Positions 11,652-18,546 of a stretch of 64,000 nucleotides of DNA are shown here, piece after piece (within the stretch, counting starts at the first letter, position 1; the number at the start of each line of letters is the position of its first letter). The translations under genes were made by a program, and so were the position numbers. The stretch is from NCBI RefSeq assembly GCF_022565915.1, contig NZ_JAJOYX010000002.1:62001-126000 (forward strand). Direction: 5' to 3'. Source of the DNA: Nesterenkonia sp. LB17. Lineage in GTDB: Bacteria > Actinomycetota > Actinomycetes > Actinomycetales > Micrococcaceae. The notes under the pieces were generated by a model. It was not told the DNA's origin. It did not search any database and saw nothing but the letters and a program-made list of their open reading frames with translations.

Positions 11652-12706
11652 TGGAGGCGCTCGCTGACTTCTTCCTGAACGAGCTCAGCGTCGCGCAGCT
11701 GCTGCTGATCCTGGTGGCCGGGATCTGGGCCGGCGCGATCAACACGGTGGTCGGCTCCGGCACCCTGGTGACCTTCCCGGTGCTGGTCGCCATGGGAGTG
11801 CCGCCGGTCTCGGCCACGGTCTCCAATGCGATGGGCCTCATCGCCGGGAACTTCACCGGCGCCTGGGGGTACCGGCGCGAGATCCGGCAGGTGAAGTCGG
11901 TGCTGGTGAAGCTGGTGCCGGCCTCGATCCTGGGCGGCGTCATCGGCGCCACGCTGCTGATCACCCTGCCCGAGGAGATCTTCGGGAGGGTCGCCCCGAT
12001 CCTGATCGTGGTCTCGCTGGGCTTCGTCATCGCCCAGCCCAGACTCTCGGCCTGGGTCCGGGCGCGCGCCGCGGCCCGGGAGTCCGACGCCGGGGCCGCC
12101 GGAGCATCCGGGGCTGCCGGAACTTCCCGGCCGGCCGAATCCGGTGCGGGTGACGCGCCCACGGCGGGCAGGCCCTCGATGCCCACGGTGAGCCTGGCGC
12201 TGATGCTGCTGGTCTTCGCGGCCGGCATCTACGGCGGCTACTTCGTCGCCGCGCAGGGGATCCTGCTCATGGGCATCCTCGGGATCTTCCTGATGGCCAA
12301 CATCCAACAGGCCAACGGCGTGAAGAACCTGCTGGTCGCCGTCGTGAACCTCACCGCCGCGATCAGCTACGTGTTCGTGGACTATGTGCTGCGCGAAGCC
12401 GGGGACCGCGTGATCCTCTGGGAGGTGGTGGTGGTCATCGCCGTGGGCTCCACGCTGGGCGGCCTCATCGGCGCCTGGGTGGGACGCCGCCTCTCGCCGC
12501 TGGTGCTGCGAATGATCATCGTCACCCTGGGCCTGGTGGCGCTGTTCGTGATGCTGCGCAACCTCTTCGTCGCCTGCCCCCCCCTCGCACCCCCCGGGGG
12601 GGTTGAGTTCTCCGGCTACTACGTAACCGCCGGAAAACTCAACCACCCGGGAGGGTTAGGTTCTTCGCGACCGGCGCCGGACAGGGGCACGGCCGATTTG
12701 ATATAG
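11651..12706 (+). CDS. TSUP (TauE/SafE) family permease with repeat-encoded C-terminal tail
   Basis: Integral membrane protein of the sulfite/anion exporter TauE/SafE family. About eight hydrophobic segments, the duplicated motif regions GAINTVVGSGTLVTFPVL (residues ~29-46) and GGYFVAAQGILLMGILG, and a variable Ala/Gly/Pro-rich cytoplasmic loop (about 140-175) fit the family. The ATG at 11651 overlaps the ABC ATPase stop (TGATG); a TTG one codon earlier is possible. The fold should end near RNLF (about 12568). The last ~45 codons run through a C8 tract (12577-12584) and the palindromic repeat at 12588-12655, so the tail is not conserved protein. Substrate unknown, possibly sulfite or an organosulfonate. 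Confidence 0.88.
   Translation: MEALADFFLNELSVAQLLLILVAGIWAGAINTVVGSGTLVTFPVLVAMGVPPVSATVSNAMGLIAGNFTGAWGYRREIRQVKSVLVKLVPASILGGVIGATLLITLPEEIFGRVAPILIVVSLGFVIAQPRLSAWVRARAAARESDAGAAGASGAAGTSRPAESGAGDAPTAGRPSMPTVSLALMLLVFAAGIYGGYFVAAQGILLMGILGIFLMANIQQANGVKNLLVAVVNLTAAISYVFVDYVLREAGDRVILWEVVVVIAVGSTLGGLIGAWVGRRLSPLVLRMIIVTLGLVALFVMLRNLFVACPPLAPPGGVEFSGYYVTAGKLNHPGGLGSSRPAPDRGTADLI
12588..12655 (-). repeat. Palindromic REP-like element, copy 2 (inverted)
   Basis: Arms 12601-12616 (GGTTGAGTTCTCCGGC) and 12629-12644 (one mismatch, A for G at 12634) flank a 12-base core TACTACGTAACC, which is the exact reverse complement of the core in copy 1 (876-887). The flank CCACCCGGGAGGG on the right is likewise the reverse complement of the left flank of copy 1, so the whole element is inverted. 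It lies inside the 3' end of the TSUP permease reading frame. Confidence 0.85.
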
Positions 12707-12787
12707 TGCTGTGTTGGTCCAAACTCGGCCCACCCTCAGTTCCACGCCTCTGGCAAAATCCAGCGGCAGATGAAAAGGACACACTCC

Positions 12788-13045
12788 ATGAAGTCTGATA
12801 TCCACCCCAAGTACGAGCCGGTCATCTTCAACGACCTGGCCTCCGGTGAGAAGATCCTCACCCGCTCCACCACCTCCTCGAAGAAGACCATGGAGTGGGA
12901 AGACGGCAACACCTACCCGGTCATCGACGTCGAGATCTCCGCCGCTTCGCACCCGTTCTACACGGGCAAGCAGCGCATCATGGACTCCGAGGGTCGCGTC
13001 GAGCGCTTCAACGCACGCTTCAAGGGCTTCGGCGGCAAGAAGTAG
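12788..13045 (+). CDS. rpmE2: Ribosomal protein L31, type B (zinc-free)
   Basis: 85-residue large-subunit ribosomal protein beginning [17 protein letters not shown] and ending with the typical basic RFKGFGGKK. It has no cysteines, so it is the zinc-independent paralogue; in many bacteria this form replaces zinc-binding L31 during zinc limitation under Zur control. I looked for a Zur-type palindrome upstream and did not see a clear one. AAAAGGA lies 10 bases before the ATG; an upstream ATG at 12770 is disfavoured by the family's N terminus. TATAGT (12702-12707) is a possible -10. A strong hairpin terminator follows. Confidence 0.95.
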   Translation: MKSDIHPKYEPVIFNDLASGEKILTRSTTSSKKTMEWEDGNTYPVIDVEISAASHPFYTGKQRIMDSEGRVERFNARFKGFGGKK

Positions 13046-13078
13046 GCAGTTCACGCTTCTGGCGTCTCAAGCATCCTC

Positions 13079-13113
13079 AGCAGGGCCGCAGTCACCTCGA
13101 CTGCGGCCCTGCT
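13079..13113 (+). terminator. Hairpin terminator after rpmE2
   Basis: A perfect 14-base stem (13079-13092 AGCAGGGCCGCAGT with 13100-13113) closes a 7-base loop. The downstream run is only modestly T-rich (GCTGTCTC). It lies 33 bp after the rpmE2 stop and before the next promoter-like TAGAAT. Confidence 0.75.
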
Positions 13114-13163
13114 GCTGTCTCAAGGCCCTGGGCAGTGAGGCGCAACGCCGACTAGAATGAGTC

Positions 13164-13841
13164 ATGACCAAGACCGGCCGGAACACCGCCGCGGCGGTGC
13201 TGCTCGTGGCAGCGGCAGCGCTGGCGCTGCTGGGGGTATTGGTCCATCACAGTTTCACGGCTGAGTACGGCATCATCACGCATAGTGCAGTCGAGGGCCT
13301 GGTCTGGGGATTTACGGCCGGCCTCTCCGGAGCAGCTCTCGTGCTGGTCGGGGTCGTCGCCGTGTTCGCCCTGGTGCTCTCACCGCGACCGTGGATGCGG
13401 TGGACGGCCGTCGCCATCCCGGTCCTGATGCTGATCGGGATGCTTGCTCTCACCCCCTTGGCGCTCCAGCAGAAGACTGAGGCCCAGTACGACGCCGTTC
13501 CGCAATGCGTGACCGAGGGTTCGGGTGAGCCCGCTGCCGCTGCAGAGCGTGAGTCCCAGCGGGCATTCGACTCCATCGAACACATCGGATACTTCGGCGC
13601 CGGCGGCGCCAGTGGGGTCGATGGCTGTGACCGCAGCTTGGTGGTCTCCGAAGAGGTCGATGTGCTCGAGCACTATCGTGCAGCGCTGCCCGAGGCGGGC
13701 TGGGAGGTGATCGAGGACGACGGACGCCACCTGCGGGCCCAGCGGGAGGGGATGGCGTTCGAAGTGGCGCTCTGCCCCGGAGGCGGCGTCGTGTGGGCTG
13801 GAAGCGACGACGGCGCCGGTGCGCAGTGCGAGCCTGGCTGA
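13164..13841 (+). CDS. Hypothetical membrane protein with exported C-terminal domain
   Basis: 225 residues. Three hydrophobic segments (about residues 10-27, 47-74 and 78-100) are followed by a soluble acidic domain with four cysteines (PQCVTEG, GCDRS, LCPGG, QCEPG) that could form disulfides outside the membrane. The pattern YRAALPEAGWEVIEDD resembles small exported actinobacterial proteins with an alpha/beta fold, but I do not recognise the family and assign no function. TAGAAT at 13153-13158 is 5 bases before the ATG and no Shine-Dalgarno is present, suggesting a leaderless message. Base composition is slightly less GC-rich than that of the housekeeping genes. Confidence 0.75.
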   Translation: MTKTGRNTAAAVLLVAAAALALLGVLVHHSFTAEYGIITHSAVEGLVWGFTAGLSGAALVLVGVVAVFALVLSPRPWMRWTAVAIPVLMLIGMLALTPLALQQKTEAQYDAVPQCVTEGSGEPAAAAERESQRAFDSIEHIGYFGAGGASGVDGCDRSLVVSEEVDVLEHYRAALPEAGWEVIEDDGRHLRAQREGMAFEVALCPGGGVVWAGSDDGAGAQCEPG

Positions 13842-13881
13842 CCCGGAGCTGTCCTGCAGGGTCACCGCTGCGCGGGTGCTC

Positions 13882-14412
13882 TCAGTCGTCAGCGACCACC
13901 GGGTAGATGTAGTTCATGAAGCACAGCGCCGCGATCGCGGTGCCATAGGCCTTGGAGGGGACGATCGACTCCACGATGTAGCGGATGCCGCTCAGCTCGA
14001 AGTGCTGGTAGCCGTTGTAGTACAGCTCATCGAGCATGTCGCGAAGATGAGGTTTGACGTCCTCCTCGCCCATCCCCCCGCCGAACTCGCACACCAGGCC
14101 GCCCTGCTTCTCCCCGTTCTCATCGTGGAGCAGTCCGTAGATGATCCCTGCGGTGGCCCGCTCGCCGGGGCCGCACGAGAACTCAGCCACGATGGACTCC
14201 ATCACCTCGCCATGGGCGATCGCCTTGCGACCGGGATACTCCTTCAGCACCGCAGTCTTCGGCAGGATCGAGCTGTACGTCATGATGTTCGCCATCTCGA
14301 TCCCGGCGTCGTGGAGTGCCAGGTGGTAGGACCCCGCGTGGATGGTCACATCACTCTCACCCTTCCCCTGCGTCTCGAAGTAATCACAGGGTATGCGGTT
14401 GCCAATTTTCAT
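13882..14412 (-). CDS. Pyruvoyl-dependent arginine decarboxylase
   Basis: Converts arginine to agmatine using a pyruvoyl group made by self-cleavage. The 176-residue length matches the archaeal/chlamydial proenzymes (about 165 residues in Methanocaldococcus). The cleavage region ANIMTYSSILP matches the family's NIVKVSSILPP pattern, placing cleavage between Ser47 and Ser48. The catalytic-loop region AIAHGEVMESIVAEFSCGPG carries conserved Glu residues. GGAG lies 8 bases before the ATG. It stands alone: no agmatinase, agmatine deiminase or arginine/agmatine antiporter is adjacent. The 5' codons (AAA ATT, ATA, TGT) are more AT-rich than surrounding genes, hinting at transfer. Confidence 0.85.
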   Translation of the reverse strand: MKIGNRIPCDYFETQGKGESDVTIHAGSYHLALHDAGIEMANIMTYSSILPKTAVLKEYPGRKAIAHGEVMESIVAEFSCGPGERATAGIIYGLLHDENGEKQGGLVCEFGGGMGEEDVKPHLRDMLDELYYNGYQHFELSGIRYIVESIVPSKAYGTAIAALCFMNYIYPVVADD

Positions 14413-14689
14413 AGATCTACTCCAAACGTGGGGCTCTGTCGATCACGGGGACGGTGCATGCCCGTCGGCTCTGCAGCTCCCCGAGGTCCGACATCGCAGA
14501 TGTTCAGGGCGCCCCTGGAACGGAGGGACGCCTGTCACGGTGCACTGACCACGCTAGGTCGGGAGGCCGGCCCTGCATCACAGTGATGGGCGAACCCCCG
14601 CGTGGACTACGGGGGAACCCCCGTGATTCCCGGTGGTGAAACATTCCTGCCCCTGCTCGCCCTATCACCGGCAGGAATAGGATTGCCCC

Positions 14690-15781
14690 ATGACGGACAC
14701 GCATCAGCAGCACGGGGAGTACAAGGTCGTGGGCGGCAAGCTCGTCGTCGTCGACCTCCACTCCGACCTTGATCCCCGCACCCACCCGCGCGACGCGCGC
14801 ATCACCGCCGCCTCGGTCAACGGGGACTTCTTCCTGGAGCCCGATGAGGCGCTGGACTCGCTCAATGCCGCGCTGATCGGGCTGCCGACCCGCGCCACCC
14901 GGGAGGAGATCGCCGAATCCGTGCGCGCCGAGCTGCCCGCGGAGGCCCATATGTTCGGCTTCGACGAATACGCCATCGCCACCGCGGTGCGCCGCGCCCT
15001 GGGCCATGCCACCCGCTGGGAGGACCACGACTGGGAGGTCATGCCGGCGGTGCAGATGCCCGTGGAGATGCACGTGGCGCTGGATCAGGTCCTCACCGAG
15101 GAGGTGGGCCGCGGCACCCGGCCGCCGCTGATGCGGATGTGGGACTACGCCGGCCGGGCCGTGGTGATCGGTTCCTTCCAGTCCCTGGTCAACGAGGTCG
15201 ACTCCGAGGCCGCCGAGCGGCTCGACGCCACCGTGGTGCGGCGGATCACCGGCGGGGGAGCGATGTACATGGACGAGGGCAGCTTCGTCACCTACTCGCT
15301 CTCGGTGCCGCAGTCCCTGGTGGACGGGCTCAGCTTCGCCGACTCCTACCCGTTCCTGGACGCCTGGGCGATGGAGGCGCTGACCTCGATCGGGATCACC
15401 GCCTCGTATAAGCCGCTCAACGACATCGTCTCCACCGAGGGCAAGATCGGCGGGGCCGCGCAGAAGCGACTGGCCAGCGGCGGAATGGTGCACCACGTGA
15501 CCATGAGCTACGACATGAACGCCGACGACATGCTCCAGGTGCTGCGCATCGGGCGGGAGAAGATCTCCGACAAGGGGATCACCTCCGCAGCGAAGCGGGT
15601 GGATCCGCTGCGCAGCCAGACCGGGCTGGCCCGAGCGGAGATCCTGGACGCGTTCGTGCAGACCTTCGCCACCAAGTACGGGGCGCGGATCGCCGAGATC
15701 CGTCCCGAGGAGCTGGCCCGCGCCGAACAGCTGGTGAAGGAGAAGTTCAGCACTCCGGAATGGACCGCCAGAGTCCCCTGA
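14690..15781 (+). CDS. lplA: Lipoate-protein ligase A family protein with N-terminal accessory domain
   Basis: Attaches lipoate (or a related short acyl group) to lipoyl domains of 2-oxoacid dehydrogenases or GcvH. The catalytic BPL/LplA domain (about residues 120-320) has RRITGGGAMYMDEG, the lipoyl-AMP binding site, and the lysine in STEGKIGGAAQKR. The first ~80 residues (KVVGGKLVVVDL, GDFFLEPDEAL) resemble the LplB/accessory domain that sits at the C terminus of E. coli LplA or is a separate gene in Thermoplasma, so this is a permuted fusion. TAGGAT at 14678-14683 is 6 bases from the ATG, so the message may be leaderless, although AGGA could also act as a ribosome site. A 9-base inverted repeat (14643-14651/14670-14678) precedes it. 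Confidence 0.87.
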   Translation: MTDTHQQHGEYKVVGGKLVVVDLHSDLDPRTHPRDARITAASVNGDFFLEPDEALDSLNAALIGLPTRATREEIAESVRAELPAEAHMFGFDEYAIATAVRRALGHATRWEDHDWEVMPAVQMPVEMHVALDQVLTEEVGRGTRPPLMRMWDYAGRAVVIGSFQSLVNEVDSEAAERLDATVVRRITGGGAMYMDEGSFVTYSLSVPQSLVDGLSFADSYPFLDAWAMEALTSIGITASYKPLNDIVSTEGKIGGAAQKRLASGGMVHHVTMSYDMNADDMLQVLRIGREKISDKGITSAAKRVDPLRSQTGLARAEILDAFVQTFATKYGARIAEIRPEELARAEQLVKEKFSTPEWTARVP

Positions 15782-15888
15782 GCTGGGAGGATACAGAGTC
15801 CGACGACGGGGCTGAGGTCCACGATTCGCGGTCCAGTTCAGCGTCGTGCTAATGTTTCTTGTCGTTGCCTCTGAGGCAAAAACAAGAT

Positions 15889-15973
15889 GCGCGGGTGGCG
15901 GAATAGGTAGACGCGCTAGCTTGAGGTGCTAGTCCTCGTAAAGAGGGTAGGGGTTCAAGTCCCCTTCCGCGCA
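15889..15973 (+). tRNA. tRNA-Leu (anticodon GAG)
   Basis: An 85-base class II tRNA. The acceptor 15889-15895 GCGCGGG pairs with 15966-15972 TCCGCGC (one G-U). The anticodon stem CTAGC/GCTAG closes the loop TTGAGGT, giving anticodon GAG at 15923-15925. A long variable arm (CCTCGTAAAGAGG) and T arm AGGGG-TTCAAGT-CCCCT are clear. The 3' end reads A-CA, so CCA is not encoded. It decodes CUC/CUU leucine codons. Confidence 0.96.
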
Positions 15974-15989
15974 CATCTGAGAACGAAGC

Positions 15990-16037
15990 AAAGACCCCGG
16001 TCTGACATGGAGCAATCCATGTCGGCCGGGGTCTTTT
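15990..16037. terminator. Rho-independent terminator, probably bidirectional
   Basis: Outer stem AAAGACCCCGG (15990-16000) with CCGGGGTCTTT (16026-16036), inner stem GACATGGA/TCCATGTC closing a GCAA loop, then a T-run. It follows the tRNA-Leu gene by 16 bases and lies 12 bases beyond the stop of the convergent mycothiol-isomerase gene, so it can serve both. Confidence 0.92.
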
Positions 16038-16048
16038 GCTTGCCTCCT

Positions 16049-16825
16049 TCAGAAGGGCACCTGGGTGGCGAGCAGCCCGGCCGCCGGTGCGCGACCGCTG
16101 GTGACGCGGCAGAACTCAAACGGGTCCATGGCGAAGTGCTCTCCGCCCCCGCCGGCGTTCCCGCCGTCGCCGAATGTCCAGTGCCCGCCGGCGGGTCCGC
16201 TGAGCTCGAGGACGACGGGCCGCCCGTGGCGCAGGGCCCACTCGTGGACGGCGTCGTCGACGATGACGCCCTCATGGTCGGCCGTGGCGAGCATCTCCAT
16301 GCCCGTGGCCCGGGTGATGTCGATCCGGTGCATGAACGGGTCGCGGGTCAGGATCACGTCGAACAGGTAGCCGAAGGTCCATCGCCCGTCGGTCTCCTCC
16401 TCCATGGTCTGGTTTCGCAGGAACGTCGGTGAGCGGCGCCGGTTGCGGAGAGCCTGTGGGCTCAGCCTCCGGTACTGACGGGCGACCTCCTCGGCGGTGA
16501 GCGCTGCGTTCTTCTCGACTTGGAGCGCGGTGAGCGCGTCGATCTGCAGGCCGCCGCGGCGCCGTGCGCGCAGGGCGGCCGTCGCCTGCTGGCGGATCAT
16601 CTCGGGCACCGAGGCCGCCATCTGGACCATCCCCAGCATGTGCCCGGCCATCGCGCGCACATCCCACTCGGGGCAGTCGGTCTGGGCGGCCCACTGTTCA
16701 GGGGTGAGCTGGTCCAAGAGATCGGCGACGCGCGCGTATTCGGTGGCGGCGAGCTGGGTCGCGAGGGCGCGGTCCAGCTGGGGGAGGCGGGCCTCCCGGG
16801 TCAACTCTTGCTGCTTGGTGCTCAT
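16049..16825 (-). CDS. Maleylpyruvate isomerase family (mycothiol-dependent, DinB-like) protein
   Basis: 258-residue member of the DinB/MDMPI four-helix-bundle superfamily, cytosolic metal- and mycothiol-dependent enzymes. The N-terminal region has LDQLTPEQWAAQTDCPEWDVRAMAGHMLG, whose His and later His/Asp (MHRIDITRATG) are the likely metal ligands. The reaction is not predictable from sequence. It follows a TetR gene by 32 bp on the same strand and is presumably controlled by it; mshC elsewhere in the window shows the host makes mycothiol. Confidence 0.85.
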   Translation of the reverse strand: MSTKQQELTREARLPQLDRALATQLAATEYARVADLLDQLTPEQWAAQTDCPEWDVRAMAGHMLGMVQMAASVPEMIRQQATAALRARRRGGLQIDALTALQVEKNAALTAEEVARQYRRLSPQALRNRRRSPTFLRNQTMEEETDGRWTFGYLFDVILTRDPFMHRIDITRATGMEMLATADHEGVIVDDAVHEWALRHGRPVVLELSGPAGGHWTFGDGGNAGGGGEHFAMDPFEFCRVTSGRAPAAGLLATQVPF

Positions 16826-16857
16826 GACTGCTCCTTAGGCAGTGGGTGGTTCTGGAG

Positions 16858-17451
16858 TCAGGGCAGGCCGAGGTCGTCGGCCAGCATGTCGATGGCACGG
16901 TCGAGCAGTCGAGCCCAGCGGTCTCCGCCGGGATCGTTGGCGTGTTGAGAATCCACCAGGCCCCCTACCAGCGCGGTGAACAGGTCGAGGTCCTCTTGTG
17001 CCGTGATGCCGTGACGAATGAAGATCTCGCGAGCGAGGTCCAGGGTCGCGACGGCAGGGGCGTAGTTGTGCGCGCTCGGGGTGAAGCCCGGGATCGTCCG
17101 CAGATTCATCAATTGATGTCGGGGAAGGTCGCTGACGGCGAAGTCGAAGAAGCTCCGCGCGATGAACCGGAGCGCCTCGCGCGCGTCCTCCGGGACCTGG
17201 TCCCGCAGGGACTCGAACTGCGTGAGACATTCGGCCCAGGCCTGCCCGAACATGGCGTCGTAGATCGCGTGTTTGGATCCGAAGTGCGTATAGAGCGACG
17301 GCGCGCGCATGCCGACCCGCTCGGCCACCCCGCGCAGGGTGATCTCCGCGAGCCCCGCCTCACGCGCCATGGACCAGGCCGCGTCGAGGATTTCGAGCTG
17401 CGTGGCCTCACGCCGTTCGGCCTGCCTATCACGCGTAGTTCCACCTAACAT
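16858..17451 (-). CDS. TetR family transcriptional regulator
   Basis: 197-residue repressor-type protein. The N-terminal helix-turn-helix (about residues 18-65) has ILDAAWSMAREAGLAEITLRG, AERVGMRAPSLYTHFGSK and AIYDAMF, all classic TetR features. The C-terminal ligand domain resembles the TetR_C_13/WHG-like group and gives no ligand clue. First gene of a two-gene run with the MDMPI-type protein. The ATG overlaps a palindrome (17444-17458) and no Shine-Dalgarno precedes it. I found no downstream in-frame start before the HTH, so this start is preferred. Confidence 0.92.
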   Translation of the reverse strand: MLGGTTRDRQAERREATQLEILDAAWSMAREAGLAEITLRGVAERVGMRAPSLYTHFGSKHAIYDAMFGQAWAECLTQFESLRDQVPEDAREALRFIARSFFDFAVSDLPRHQLMNLRTIPGFTPSAHNYAPAVATLDLAREIFIRHGITAQEDLDLFTALVGGLVDSQHANDPGGDRWARLLDRAIDMLADDLGLP

Positions 17452-17458
17452 AGTTAGG
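17444..17458. promoter_or_regulatory. Probable TetR operator overlapping the tetR start codon
   Basis: Perfect palindrome CCTAAC-ATA-GTTAGG whose centre contains the minus-strand ATG (17451-17449). It is AT-richer than its surroundings and is the only good inverted repeat near the gene. Position at the 5' end of a TetR gene suggests autoregulation; this is inference. Confidence 0.6.
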
Positions 17459-17507
17459 ATTCAAGCACCGGCGCGTATGGCCTGTCCAGGGTTCGGGTCC
17501 TCATCCC

Positions 17508-17519
17508 CGCCCCTCAACG
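17508..17519 (+). repeat. Short partial copy of the CGCCCCTCAACG repeat arm
   Basis: The 12-base string CGCCCCTCAACG also occurs at 20088-20099, 20297-20308 and 20316-20327. Here it lies alone in the gap between the tetR gene and the 3' end of the lipoprotein gene, with no partner arm, so it is likely a remnant of the palindromic element. Confidence 0.5.
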
Positions 17520-17532
17520 CAGGGGGCGCCGC

Positions 17533-18246
17533 TCAGCCGTCGTTGGCGTTGCCTCGGTCGGCGTAGTCCTCCGGGTCACCGCCGTCGTGCTGTGCCCACT
17601 GCTCCGCGCAGGTGCCCCCGGGGGGATTCGGCTCCCAGTCGGCGCGGGCCTGGGACTGCTGCCACAGGTTCTGGTCGACCTCTTCCTGGGACTGTCCGCC
17701 CCGCACGAGCGTCGAGGTCTCGATGCCTTCCCAGCAGGCGAAGTGGGACTCCAGGTGTTCCCACTCATCGATCTGCAGGTAGTCCGGGTGGCACAGCGGG
17801 TCCGGCATCGCTCCGCTGCCGTCCCAGTCTTGCGGCCAACCTGCCGGCTGGGCGCCGTCGTTGTGCGCGGCTTTCGCGGCCAGTGCCTCGTCGTCGTTGC
17901 AGTGCAGATGGAAGACCTCGCTGCCGTCGTCCTCCTCCGGAGAGATGTAGAAGAACTCCACGCCATCGGGCCCGCCGATGAGCTGCTGGCCTCCGGGGTG
18001 CTGCTCAGCGTCACCCTCAGCGGCATCCGCGGTGCCCGGTCCGGCGGCATCTGACTCGGCGGGGGCGTCTTCGTCGCTGGTGTCTGCCGCAGCCTCTGCG
18101 GTCTCACTGGAACTCGACGCCGGCTCCTCAGCCGCAGCGACATCGTCGGCAGGATCATTCTCGGCGGGAACATCGGCCGCGCAGGAGGAGAGCAGCAGGG
18201 CCGCTCCGACGGTCGAGAATACCGGAATCCAGCGTCTGTCAGGCAT
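17533..18246 (-). CDS. Hypothetical lipoprotein
   Basis: 237 residues with a lipoprotein signal peptide: MPDRRW, a hydrophobic stretch, and lipobox LSSC at about residues 19-22. A long acidic Ala/Glu/Asp/Ser-rich linker (about 25-75) follows, then a soluble domain rich in Trp and with five further Cys (HCNDD, LCHPDY, FACWEG, TCAEQW). It is exported and anchored to the outer face of the membrane. I do not recognise the domain. ATG 18246 gives a standard signal peptide; GTG 18252 or the longer frame to 18294 are less likely. Confidence 0.75.
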   Translation of the reverse strand: MPDRRWIPVFSTVGAALLLSSCAADVPAENDPADDVAAAEEPASSSSETAEAAADTSDEDAPAESDAAGPGTADAAEGDAEQHPGGQQLIGGPDGVEFFYISPEEDDGSEVFHLHCNDDEALAAKAAHNDGAQPAGWPQDWDGSGAMPDPLCHPDYLQIDEWEHLESHFACWEGIETSTLVRGGQSQEEVDQNLWQQSQARADWEPNPPGGTCAEQWAQHDGGDPEDYADRGNANDG

Positions 18247-18546
18247 GTTCACACCATACATATCGCTGATTCTGAAGTGAATAACAATGAGCAATCATCT
18301 TGGCCGAGCCGAGCGGGGAAACCTTGCGATCCTGGCGTGTCGCCTGGCAAGCCTGGCCGACGCGCTGCGTCATCTCCTTGAGCGCACCTGGTTCCTCCTG
18401 GAAAAAGCCCGTGTGCTAGCGTCATACGGTCTCCGGCAGGGGCCTCCACCCGCGCCGGATTCCCCGGTCGCGGTGCATGTCTCGGCAACAGACTTCAGAC
18501 CGTTCATCTCGCCGACTTCGCCACGTGTTCAGAGACGGAGCAGCCG
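18247..18546. other. Intergenic region between divergent lipoprotein and SEDS genes
   Basis: About 300 bp. It must contain the divergent promoters. TAGCGT near 18418 (plus strand) is a weak -10 candidate for the SEDS gene, and the sequence just upstream of 18547 (AGAGACGGAGCAGCCG) offers a GGAG ribosome site. An 87-codon plus frame crossing the region looks spurious. No repeat or RNA gene seen. Confidence 0.5.

Noticed and set aside
12690-12787. Zur operator upstream of rpmE2
   Set aside because: Expected on functional grounds, but I see no AT-rich palindrome of the Zur type.
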